This document shows positions 22,286 to 33,527 of a DNA stretch of 64,000 nucleotides, in pieces (the stretch's first letter is position 1; each line of letters opens with the position of its first letter). The translations under genes were made by a program, and so were the position numbers. Source of the DNA: Helicostylum pulchrum (taxonomy: Eukaryota; Mucoromycota; Mucoromycetes; Mucorales; Mucoraceae). The notes under the pieces are model-generated. The model was given only the letters and a program-made list of their open reading frames with translations. It had not been told where the DNA came from and searched no databases. The DNA is taken from the NCBI GenBank assembly GCA_025677825.1, contig JAIXMO010000008.1:1-64000 (forward strand), read 5' to 3'.

Positions 22286-24213
22286 TTAGTTTGAGGTATA
22301 CTGAGATGAACCTCTTGAAGAAGAAGTTTTTAAACTATCATTTGATGATATTGTCGTGCCTGTAGCATTACCATTTGGTGTTCTACTTTGTACCATGCGT
22401 CTACTTGCCTGAGCTATAAAAAAAAAATACATAATATAAATAAAAAAAATGATTGGGGGTGGAGGGGAACATAATGACTAATACATTACCATGTTTGGCC
22501 AAGGCTATTTTATCTAAATTATCAATCACTTTCTGTAGACATTTAAGCCAGTGGGTTCTTTCTTCTTCCGAGCCAATATAAAGTACATGTGTGGTAGATG
22601 AACCAACAAAGGTAGAATTCAAGTTATCTACACCCGAGAAAGAAGAAGTGATTTCAATACAGTGACCAATACCTCCTGCTTCTTCCTTATTCAACGCTCG
22701 AAGCTTGGCTCTCTCAAGTGTCAGATGACCCTTGTACTGCAATCGTGTTACTTTGGCTTCCACTTTAGGTCTGACAAAAAGTAACAAATCACTAAACAGC
22801 ATGTAGTTTCTTTCTTCTCCCATGGATCGAGTACTGATCACTACCCGAGATAATTTTCCTTGAATCACTAATCTTCTTTCCGCTCGCACGCTAAATGGTG
22901 CTCCTATAAGAGCTTCGTGAATCATCAACACTTGATCCACGTTACTTGCATCCGAAAGTCTATTATAAATTTTTAGCTTTTTTTTTTTTTTTTTGTCTAG
23001 TGTGTACTTTACTTGTCTTGAACTGATCGTTTATAGTGACAAATAAAAGATTTAGCTTTTTGTAAACCTGAATAATCAGGATGCATAGCAGGTGTAGATT
23101 CAGAGAGTCGAGTGATAATGTCTGTGTATCGATTAATACAGCTAGAAGGTAACTGTAGTAAAGAGATTAAACTAGCTCCTTTCAATGCCTTTTCTTTATG
23201 TGCAGTCTAAAACATATACAAAAGAGTTAATAAAAAGTTCTTCCATCACAGTTTACTAGCTTTAATGTTTTAATTTACTTGCATCAATAAATTTTTTGAA
23301 GGGTTGATATCTTGTTAATCGTTCATAGGTTGTAAGGGAAACGGCGTAATTATTCAAATAAGTACGGTAACTGTCTAGGCTCGGAAACTAATGTATATCC
23401 GCTTAGTATTATATATATATATATGTGTATACAGAAATTAAGAATTTTAGTTTACCCAAGCTTGTAAAACATCTGATAAAATCTGTGTAGGTCCCCAAAT
23501 GCGTAATCTATTTTACATGTTAGCTTTTTTATTTTATTTACATGTTTTTTTAACACAGAAAGGCACCTATAGATTTTCTACATACAATACCTTTCTTCTA
23601 AACTTTGTAAAATTAATCGATGTGTAGTCATGACTTCTTCAAAATTACCAAACAGCCATCTAAACTCACGTTCAGTGCAGACCATTTTTTTCATCCCGAG
23701 AAAATTAAATGAAGATTGTTTAGCATCCTTTCTCAATGGCAGTAAAAAATACTTCATGACTAATTCAAGTGATTCGACGTAAGCTCTTTCAGAATCCAGC
23801 AGTTGTTCTACAATAGCTTCTCGGCTCCGATGCATATACTCGTGGTCTGTGTGAGACAAATTTAAGTTAAACTAACGCATTATTAACCCTTTTTTTTTTT
23901 TCTACGTACCAATGATACCATCATCAACATCTTCGTAATCTAACGTATCAACAATACCAAATTCATCTCCTTCAGCTACCGAGTCATTTAAAAACCCTAT
24001 AGCCGAGGAATTGGTGGATGTTTGGTCATTTTCATCAAGGATAGAAGAGTAGGTAGACGTGGCTGTCAAACCACTGTTGGTGTATCGACTGGCGTTTGAA
24101 CTAACAATACTGCTACGAGCACTAAAAGACGAAACAGAACTTCCTTTTACCGGAACTCCTGGGGCAATCGTCGTACTAGAATTACTTGAATCGAGCCCAT
24201 CATATTGACTCAT
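22286..24213 (-). CDS. Rho guanine-nucleotide exchange factor (DH-PH)
   Basis: Seven exons on the minus strand: 24213-23910, 23846-23591, 23507-23456, 23387-23283, 23206-23013, 22959-22490, 22413-22286; 502 residues. Residues ~1-100 are Ser/Thr-rich and disordered. A Dbl-homology domain follows, opening with REAIVEQLLDSERAYVESLE (CR1) and ending around QKAKSFICHYKRSVQD. Then comes a PH domain (VIQGKLSRVVIS, MLFSDLLLFVRP, closing with EEERTHWLKCLQKVIDNL). The product should activate a Rho/Cdc42-type GTPase at the plasma membrane and so act in polarity or wall integrity. The fourth intron starts with GCAAGT, a GC-AG donor; a GT donor there would give a stop codon. The 3' end faces the small membrane-protein gene, about 235 bases away. 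Confidence 0.93.
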
Positions 24214-24774
24214 TCTACTAGTAATTATAATAATGTAATAGAAAGAGAAAAAAAGTGAGAAAGAGAGAGAGAGAGAGAGAGAAAAAGAAAGAAGAAGAAG
24301 AAAAAAAAAAAGGGAAAAAGTAAAAAGGAAAAAAATAGTTGAAGACGGGGTTAGTATACATAAACTATTATTAAAATTAATCTAATCCATTTTGCTGCTT
24401 TTTAATTATAACAACACACACAATTACACAAGACTATTCAACCCAAAGTTTTGCACAAAAAGTGTGTGTATATATATATTTAGATTGATTTACCATTTGT
24501 ACACCGTTCTAAACACTAGTAACCCTTTTTTTGTGTGCACAAAAGATGTAATAAAGAAGAGTTGGTGTTTTCTATTTTCTATATCTCTTTTAAACAGCAA
24601 GTGATTGTGTATTTATGTATAATGCATTCCAATGTGAGTTTTTTTTTTTTTAATTTACTTACTCACTGATAAAAAGCAGTTACACTGATATTTTAGAGTA
24701 TCTATTACAGTACTACTCACAGAAACAAAGCAAAAAAGAAAGATACCTTATTTAAAGTTTTTTTTTTAAAAAAC

Positions 24775-24809
<35 letters not shown>

Positions 24810-26494
24810 AGATCAATAAGACCCGATCCACCGACAAATTCTGTAACAATGATTTTTTTTGCTCTCTCTCTGACTTTCAATAACTTTTTGTTGAAATACT
24901 AAACTTGCTATGCATAATTTCTTTTTTCAAGTTCCAGAACATAAATTTGCAAACTCTATTTTGTTACTAAACACAGGTATAAAAAAAACCCCCATTACAA
25001 CTCCTTTCATGTTCTCGTGTGAGCCTTTATTGTCAAGACTTCTTTAGGTTTAACATTGTGAGTCTCTTTTTTTTTTTGTACGTTTAAAAAGAACAGGGAC
25101 CTTGTTTTTTTGACAGTTTAGCATTCATGAGTAGAGCCTTTCCTAGAAAAAAAAAAAAAAAAAAGTAGTGCTGCTGCTTCTTATATAAAACAGGCACCCG
25201 AAATATCATATTTTTTTCTCACGTTCTTACCGTAGTAGGGGCTGATAATAACCATGCCACTTTTAGAAAATTGTCAAGCATGACATAGCGAAAAATACCT
25301 TTCTCTTGAGTACATGTATATCGCAATGGCTCATCTCTAGCCACACGGAATTATCCAAAAAGTAGGAACTAAATAATCTGTCGACTCGGTCATTTCCTCG
25401 TTGCGTCCACCCAAAAAAAGCTAAAGTCAATCAAATATGAGAGGCTTTAGAACCAAAATAACCGCTCTATTTAATTATTGCGCTTTGATGATTGGAGTAA
25501 TCCTCAAGTCAACACTTTTCATTGAGCTGACTCTGTAGTAAGATGGAGTGAAAATCGATCGATTCTCAACTACTTGTTATAAAAAGCAGTAAATAATACC
25601 AAATCTAGAATTTATTACTGTTTTGATCCAGCTTACTGCTAAAGCTATCATGCGATTACAAAACGCAAAAAGGGGCATACTTTGTTAGTTACTTTATCAA
25701 AAATAAAAATAAAATCTGATATCTTTTTTATCAGTTTGTGTAAAAAAGTACAAAAAAAAAAAAAAAAAAAATTTTTTTACACAAAAGTAGGACAAACAAT
25801 TACCCTTACCACAGTTTACAACATGATTTCCCCCCTTTGCTTGCCAAGAACAGTGTGACACTTTATCCCACCATCATATGAAACTCTCTTTTTTTTCCAA
25901 GCGCCTTTTGAACAGTCTACTGGGTTTTAAGCACGGCCCAAATACCCTTCCCCGGAGGGGGGCAAATCCTTTTCGAAAATACTAGAAAGTAACCGAGATA
26001 CAAGTACACAGTAGGTGTTATTTTATACGAGTCGTCAGTAGCAGTTGTAAGCTTTTTAAAGTATTTGTAAGGATTTTTTAAATTCAAAAAAGATATGAGT
26101 GGCGGCGTTTTGCGTTGTAACGTATGCAGGTGGAGTGTTATGGGCTTTTAAAGCCACGTATTTTTCGTGTTCATGCGTTTTTAACCAAACACACAAAAAA
26201 AAAGGGTAACTGGACCACAGCTTGGTAAAATGTATTTTTAAAACACCCAAAAAAAAAAAAAAGTCTAAAACACGTTTTTTTTTTTTTTTTTTGCATAGCG
26301 AAAAAATAAATAAATACGAGACGAGAATGTACAAACAACGGTTGAACGCGTAACTTGTAAAACCAAAACATTTAGACCTTTCACTTTTTTATCAAAAAAA
26401 CTGGGTTTGAACTAAACGCGTCCAACAAAAAAAAAAAGAAAAAAGATTTTTTTTTTTTTCACCAAGTCTTCTTTTTTTACTTCATTAAATAACC
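24214..26494. other. Divergent promoter region and gene-poor spacer
   Basis: No credible coding sequence. A (GA)n run at 24258-24290 lies just upstream of the RhoGEF start, long poly-T runs at 24777-24806 and poly-A/T at 25750-25778. A copy of a dispersed motif (CCGCTCTATTTAA) sits near 25463. The last ~200 bases should contain the POB3 promoter. Confidence 0.55.
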
Positions 26495-28435
26495 ATGTCT
26501 GATAAAAAGAATATTGATTTTAATTCAATTTATTGTGGGCTTCAACCTGATTTAGGTCGTTTCCGTTTATCACAAAACGGTCTTGGCTGGAAAGGCGGTC
26601 GTGATCGTACAATTATTGTCGGTATCGATGAGCTTAAGAAAATGTGTTGGACAAGAGCTGCAAGAGGGTTTGAACTTCGAGTTTTAAAGAAGGACAACAC
26701 TGTATTGAAATTCGACGGTTTTAAATCCGATGTAAGTCCTTTTTTCTATATTATCATTTTTACAAACAATTTTCTTATATTGTGTGTATATATAGGATTT
26801 AGACGAATTAAAGGAAGCCATCAAGATCTTTTATAAGCTTCCTATTGAAGTAAAAGAAGTTAGTGTAAAGGGTTGGAATTGGGGAAAAGCTGATTTCCAA
26901 GGTAGAATAATAACAACGAACAAAAAAAAAAAAAGAAAAAAAAGAGAGTACTACTAACATAGTTTTTTCTTTACTTTTCAGGCTCTAATCTTAATTTCAA
27001 TGTTACAAACAAGACAATGTTTGAATTACCTTTAGCACAAGCTATTGCCACCAACAAACCGGGTAAGAACGAAGTTGCTATTAACTTTGTTGATCCTGGA
27101 CAGCCTGCACCTGACGGTATTAACCCCAAGGACATTGATGAATTAATGGACGTTACGTTTTATATTCCTGGTACAGTAGCCAAGGAAACTACAAACGGCG
27201 AGGATAATGCTAATGTAGAAGATGACGAAGAAGAGGAAGTCAATGCTGATATGGTATTCTACGAGAATGTTAAATCCAAGTTGGAGCTCAGTCAAATGAC
27301 TACAGAGAATATCGTTCAGTTCCAAGAAGCCTTATGTCTTACACCTCGTGGTCGTTACAACATTGACATGTATCAAGACTTTCTTCGTCTCCGTGGTAAA
27401 ACTTATGATTACAAGATTCTTTACAAGAATATCATCAAATTATTTTTACTTTTAAAGCCTGATGAAGTTCATGTTTTGTTTGTCGTAAGTATCTTAAATA
27501 TATAGTGTATACACAGTGATAAAGAGAGAGAAACTTATAAGGTATATTAGATTGGGTTGGATCCTCCTCTTAGACAAGGTCAAACAAAGTATCCTTTCCT
27601 TGTATTCCAATTTGTCCGTGAAGAAGAAATCGACGTACAATTAAATTTGGAAGATTCAGCATTGGACGAGAAATACGAAAACAAGCTTCAAAAGCACTAC
27701 GACGCACCTACTTACGAAGTTGTCAGTAACGTATTCCGAGCATTAACCAACAGAAAGGTCACTGTACCCGGTAGTTATAGAAGTCATCACGGAGCCAACG
27801 CTTTAAAATGTTCAATGAAGGCAAACGAAGGTTTCCTTTATCCTTTAGAAAAGAGTTTGTTGTTCATTCCAAAGCCTCCTACTTTTATTCCTTTAAACGA
27901 AATTGGTGTAGTTACATTCTCTCGTGTCGGTCAATCGGGTGGTAGCTCTCGTACCTTTGATATGAAGTTTAATATGAAGGGTGGTAACGATATTCAGTTC
28001 TCTAGTATTAACAGAGAAGAGTATGCTAATATCGAAGATTATTTGAAGCAAAAGAAGATCAAGATCAAGAGTGAAGGTAACGAAGATGTCGTCATGACTT
28101 ATACTGATCTTGCTGGATTGGACGATGATGATGATGAGGACGATGATACCTTTGATATTAGAAAGAAGCGTAGAACAGATATATCTAGTAGTATGGGTAG
28201 AACTAATGTTGGTCCAAGTGGTACTGGTGCCGATGACGAAGATGAAAGTCGTAAGTTTTTAAGAGCTAAAAAAATTGCATAAATTTAAAATACGTAAAAC
28301 TAACTCCACCCCCTTTTTTTTGTTTAATTAGCTGATGAGGACTTTGCTCCTGATAGTGATAGTGATGTACCAGAAGAATTTGATTCTGATGCACAAGGTT
28401 CTTCTGAAGGTGAAGACGATGCTGCTTCAGTTTAA
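26495..28435 (+). CDS. POB3: FACT histone chaperone subunit Pob3/SSRP1
   Basis: Five exons: 26495-26731, 26796-26901, 26982-27484, 27551-28250, 28332-28435; 549 residues, very close to yeast Pob3 (552). The N-terminal dimerisation/PH domain opens with IYCGLQPDLGRFRLSQNGLGWK. The middle part carries the two PH-like repeats (LCLTPRGRYNIDMY, then VIGLDPPLRQGQTKYPFLV, and the ALKCSMKANEGFLYPLEKS loop that contacts histones). The C-terminus is acidic (SPDEDFAPDSDSD), as in fungal Pob3, with no HMG box; fungi supply that as separate Nhp6. With Spt16 it reorganises nucleosomes during transcription and replication in the nucleus. The Epl1 gene follows 511 bases downstream on the same strand. Confidence 0.97.
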
Positions 28436-28877
28436 TACTATCATACCTTCTTCTTTTTTTTTTAAACTTGTAAATAAAATAAAATTTGACAACTTCTCTT
28501 CTCACTATCAATAACTTGTAGCTGTGTTACCCAGCCACCACTGTGCACACCTCATTTTTAAATCAGATAAAAGTGTGACTATCCTTTGGGTTAGGAAAGT
28601 AGGAAGAAAGGGAGCTAACAATTTACCCTGACCAATAGTTATCTTCCAACTGTTTACAATACTAAATATACATCAAATTTTCCATTTAGGAAAAATAAAA
28701 ATAAAACTAAAACCCTTTCAAAAATAACAAAGCAGAAGTATACAGTTGTATATATACACATATAAAAAAACCCGTATACTATATCTTTCCTAGTTTTTAC
28801 TCTGTAAAGTTGCCACTTTTCTTTAATATCTATATTTTTTTATACATATATTTTATTTCTATTTTTTTTCACACTCT

Positions 28878-28908
<31 letters not shown>

Positions 28909-28946
28909 TTTCTCATCTTCATCCTTTTTTTTAAAAAAATACTTTA
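28436..28946. other. POB3-EPL1 intergenic region
   Basis: Contains the POB3 3' end and the EPL1 promoter. Dominated by poly-T (28880-28903) and AT-rich sequence; no reading frame of interest. Confidence 0.6.
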
Positions 28947-31222
28947 ATGCCTGTTCAGATGGTTTCTCGAATTCGCTTAAGAAAACTCTCCCCCAAGATC
29001 CCACTTCCTATCTTTAAAGAGTCACAGCTACCAGACCTTGATCCTGCTAATATCCAACGTGCAGCACCTCAAATAGAAACAGGTGTAGAAAAGGAAGAGG
29101 AGGAAGAGGTAAAAAAAAAAGTTTTTTTTATAATACAAATTATACACACAATAGCCTGTAAAAAAAAAAAAATAACAATTTTTTTTTAGCATGATTTACA
29201 AGCCGCAATTTCGGCACATCAAGCAGCAGTAACTACGGGTGCGAAAATAGAAAGTTATATTCCAATTCCTGATGCGTCCAATACAATTGATCATAAAGTA
29301 TATGAAACGTTATATAAAAAAAAATATAAAGAGCCCTCTACGTTGATCAGGTTTTCTTCTACAGTAGAAGATACCTGCGGTTGTCCTTATGTTATGGACG
29401 AACTGGATGAGACTTTTTTAAATAAATATAATACAGATCATACAACATTATCTGAAGATGATTTTGAGAAAATTATGTATCAATTTGAATACATTACAAA
29501 AGATAAATTACCACATCTTCACCTAGTAAGTTCTATCTTTCTTCTTAATTATATACGCTATTATGTACTGATGAGAAAAAAAATGAATATATAGGACCCA
29601 CAACATATTCCTGACTTTACAAGTTTCATGGAAATGGCTCCAGAGACTTCTTTTTTACACTCACGCGCAACCATTTTACTAGAACCTGTCTTCGCTCACT
29701 GGAGAAAGCGAAAGCAAGATAGACATGGTAATCCCATTATACCCGAATTAAAGCACGAAGAAATATCAAAGAACGAAATGGACCCCTATGTTTGTTTCCG
29801 TCGTCGTGAGACAAAGCCTGTACGTAAGACAAGGCGTACAGATCAACAATCCCTAGAGAGGCTACGTAAACTTCGTACTGAAATGGAAATGGCTAGAAAT
29901 CTACTAGAAATGGTCTTGCGCAGAGAGAAAATCAGAAAGGAAGGCATGGTCTTGGAGCATACCGTCTTTGATAAGAAGACCAAGTTGAGAGAGTATCAGC
30001 GTACTTTGGGTATTAAAGAAGATGATGATTTGTTACTTCCTTCCAAAAAGAAAAGGCGTTCTTCCATTGGCTCTGGGTAAGCCTTTTTTTTTCTTTTTCT
30101 TCTTTGTAAGCTTTTTTTCATATACCTAACCTTTTTTTTAATATAGTGCCACTATCAAGATTCCCTTACATCGCCTTAAGAGAGATGATAATCGAATTGA
30201 AAAGACACCAACACAGTTAGCGATTGAAGCAGATCTAGCTCGTAAAAAGTTAGCTGATGCACCCTATGAAGATTTGACTGAGGTAAGAAAATGAGATAAC
30301 CTTTTTTTTTTTTTTACATGTATAACAAACTAAGTATATATCTTTATATAGTGTACTTACCAACCATTCCCTATGAAATTATCTTCACAATTCTTTCAAC
30401 CACTTTCTTCCAATACCCGTTACAGAAAACGCATTGGTCGTGGTGGCCGCATTTTTATCGATCGAGCTGGATACAAAAGCAACGCTCTATCTTCTGGCGG
30501 TAAAATCAAACCTGGCTTATCAGAACAAGAAAGTCATCTACTTCACAGATACGATTTTGATTCAGATTCTAGTCAAGAAGACTCTGATATCGAAATCGAT
30601 GAAATGAACGACAGGTAAAAAAAAACATAAAAAAAAATGAAAAAAGAGAGAAAGAGAGAAATTTTTTTTTTCCTTACTTACCCGGACTTTTTTTAGTTAT
30701 CTGAGGCACAGAACACAACTTCTTTCCGAAATAGAACTCCGAAATCTTGTCACAATACCTTTTTTAACACCCATGAATATGATGAATATACAAGCTGCTA
30801 GAGCAAATCAAGCTGCTTTGGCTGCTTCTGCTGCTGCTACTGCCGCTACCTCTGCTGCCGCCGCTGCTGCTGCTTCTTCTCAACGTTTATCCATTGCTAC
30901 GGGCGCTGTTGCATTAGAAAGTAATGTAAATACAAGCAGACCGTCTTCACCAAGTACCTCTCCTCATCCGTTAAAGAGACAAACAAGTCGATCTCGAATG
31001 ACACCTCAGCAAGCTGCCGTTGCAATGGCAAATGGTATGATTGCTGCTAATATGGCTGCTGTTGTCAATGGATCTACCAATCAAAACCGAACGGCTGTTC
31101 AGTTAGCTATTGCCGCTGCTCAACAACAACAACAACAGCAACAACAGCAACAACAGCAACAACAGCAACAGCAACAGCAGCGTGGAAATAATGGTCATGG
31201 TTTACCTTCTTCCTTATTATAG
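28947..31222 (+). CDS. EPL1: Enhancer of polycomb-like protein, NuA4 subunit Epl1
   Basis: Six exons: 28947-29108, 29190-29525, 29595-30076, 30147-30282, 30352-30614, 30697-31222; 634 residues. The EPcA region covers roughly the first 300 residues: an N-terminal RLRKLSPKIPLPIFKES, then IPIPDASN, MDELDETFLNKYN, LSEDDFEKIMYQFE and DPYVCFRRRETKPVRKTRR. In yeast this region bridges Esa1, Yng2 and Eaf6 (piccolo NuA4). The C-terminal ~150 residues are low complexity: an Ala/Ser run, then about 20 Gln from CAA/CAG codons near 31120-31180. Nuclear role: scaffold of the H4/H2A acetyltransferase. The start is the first ATG after the promoter poly-T, immediately before conserved sequence. Confidence 0.96.
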
Positions 31223-31539
31223 ATATATATATATATATATATTTTTTTTTGCCGGTAATTGAAACTTATTCCAAAGAAACTTTACTCTTATCGCTTGCAT
31301 CATCTATCTAGCTCGCTCCCTTTTTCTCCTTTAATTTCTCCCCTCTCCTCTCTCTTTTTCATTCCTCCTCCCCTTTATTTAATCATTGTACAGATCTTTT
31401 TCTCTTTTTTTTTTAAATCAAGAACTTTATGCATTCTTTTTTTTTTTATTACATCATATTATTATTTTATACACACTCTCTTTTAATAAATAAAAAAATA
31501 AAAAAAAACCTGATATTTTAAAACAAAAGTTTATTATTT
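31223..31539. other. Convergent 3' region of EPL1 and chitinase 2
   Basis: About 317 bases of CT-rich and AT-rich sequence between two convergent stop codons. I see only possible 3' UTR and polyadenylation sequence (AATAAATAAAAAA near 31485). Confidence 0.6.
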
Positions 31540-33470
31540 TCAAGAAAATGTCATTGTATTGACACTTGGTGCAATAAAGATACCCTCGCTAATCGTACCT
31601 TCAATACGAATTAAAATAGCCTTGCTTTCAACCTCATTCCGTACTTGAATCTTGACTTGGTTGCCCTTTTGTCGTACAGTACCTTGATCTACAGATGTCA
31701 CGCGAACGTTATTAGCTACCTTGAACTGAACCGTAACTGTCGTACCGAACGTAGTAGTATCCAAGCGACGTGCATTAATAACTGCCGCAAACCCAGACGC
31801 AGTAGCTTCACTGACCGAAATTTGTGCTGTGACATGAGAGCTGGTGTACGCCTTTGCAATAGGTCCATGAGGAGACACCAAAGGACTAATAATACGGTTA
31901 TTAGCAGAAGGACAAGTACCTGCTGTACCTGCACCACAGTAAATAGATCCGCCATCTGTTGTAGAGAAACAAGTAGTGCCGCTAGGACATCCCCGTACGT
32001 TCCATGCGTTAAAGTTACACGTAGCATACGAGTTTCCGGCACAAACGTATTGACCGTTGTTGGCACAGAGCCCACCATTGGTAGGACAGGGAATACCCGT
32101 GTTTTCGGTGGGAAGAGAAGAAGTGGTTTTGGTGACTGTAGTGGTAGTAGTAGTAGTTTTAGTAGCAGATGTAGTAATTGTAACTGGAGTAGTCGTGGGG
32201 ATAGAGGATGTCTTGGTAGTAGTAGTGGTAGTCACAGGCTTTGTACTAGAGACAACAGGTCCTCCACTTAAACCATGTACCAAACCAGCAATCGCAGCTT
32301 CGTAATTAGGACTGACTTCAGTGTTAGCATATACCTCAGAAGCATCTATTATACAAACCATTTAGTCCTTTTTGCAAAAAAAAAAAAAAATATATATATA
32401 TATATTGCATAATTACCCCAAATCATAATACCGCCAAATGAAGAATAAGTTGAATGAACATTCTTGACAATAGGAGAAAGTTGAGCAAAAGGAACGTACC
32501 CACTACCAGCTGCAGCCTTGGATCCAGGAAGACCTAATAAGACCTTGACATTCTTATTAGGAGACGTATTCTTGGCCCATTTATCCCAAGTATCAAAGTT
32601 AAAACTGTTACTCGTGGTGGAGCAGTAGTTGTTGTAGAACTGAACAAAGACAGCGTCAAAGCTAACGGCGTCCATGACTTTACCCATCATGGCGTCAGGG
32701 AATGGGCATTGTGGTGCGCCAGTGATGTAGTACCTTTTAGAAGAGTCTGTAGCGAAATGAGAGCGAAGACGTGTGATCATAGCCTATTATATACGAGTTA
32801 ATTTAAAGAGAGAGAGAAATTTTTTCAGGATCGACTTACAGCGTAACCAGTAGGTCCACCACCTTCAATATCAAGATCAAAACCATCAAGAACTGCGTCC
32901 CCAAATGGACGTGTAGTACTTGAACCAGCACCATAGATGTTCCAAAGAGTATCGGCGAATGCTTCACCTGCAGCATCATTAGCAAAACCATAGTTGCCAA
33001 CTGCTCCACCTAAAGACATTAAAATAGTTTTTCCTTTACTTTGACATGCCTTGATATCTATAAATGGGGGGTTTTTTTTAGTTATATTAAAAAGTGTTTG
33101 CGTGGGGGTTTTTTTTTGTCGTACCTTTTCCAACATCGGGACATGATAACAAAGAGGTACCAGGGAAATTAGGCTCGTAACAAGTACCGGCCAAGTTAAG
33201 AATAGGTAATGCTCCACCAGAGAAACCAAGTGTAAATGAAATAACAATTACATCGGAATTATTATCACAGTAATCAATTAAAGGTGATTGCGTATCAATT
33301 CCGTTTTTAGAGTCCTAAAAGAGGTTGTTTAGAAGAAGAAGAAAAAGTATATGTATTTATATGTTTCTTACTTGGCCCCAGTAAGTAACAAGACTAGGTT
33401 TATCTAACCAAGAGGCACGAACGCTAGCTGCCAATGCAGCAGAGATGAGTCCAATAGATAGAAATTTCAT
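31540..33470 (-). CDS. Secreted GH18 chitinase 2 (Rhizopus type, with CBM19-like domain)
   Basis: Five exons on the minus strand: 33470-33372, 33314-33125, 33057-32840, 32783-32417, 32345-31540; 559 residues. Signal peptide [17 protein letters not shown] precedes a GH18 domain with the intact DGFDLDIE motif at about residues 155-160, so it should be catalytically active on chitin. A Thr-rich linker, a cysteine-rich CBM19-like module ([16 protein letters not shown], then ACR-type C-x-C spacing ending IYCGAG) and a beta-rich C-terminal domain follow, the same order as in chitinase 1. Exons 2, 3 and 4 have exactly the same lengths as in chitinase 1 (190, 218 and 367) and the intron phases agree, so the two are duplicates. 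The C-terminal domain is less basic than that of chitinase 1. Confidence 0.95.
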
Positions 33471-33520
33471 TATTTCAATGTGTAATAAAGAATACTCTTT
33501 TTTTAAAAGAATGCTTTACT

Positions 33521-33527
33521 TTTTATA
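33521..33527 (-). promoter_or_regulatory. TATA-like box of chitinase 2
   Basis: TATAAAA on the minus strand, about 50 bases before the chitinase 2 ATG. Shorter spacing than in the paralogue, hence less certain. Confidence 0.45.

Noticed and set aside
25750..25790. Poly-A next to poly-T, a perfect inverted repeat of A and T
   Set aside because: Homopolymer A/T runs are everywhere in this DNA and pair trivially; not evidence of a structured element.
30800..31190. Ala and Gln runs in EPL1 as a possible repeat expansion
   Set aside because: Poly-Ala and poly-Gln tails are usual in fungal transcription cofactors; nothing suggests a special expansion.
31645..32271. A 208-residue frame opposite chitinase 2
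   Set aside because: Arg/Ser/Cys-rich shadow of the last chitinase exon; no splice support or domain.
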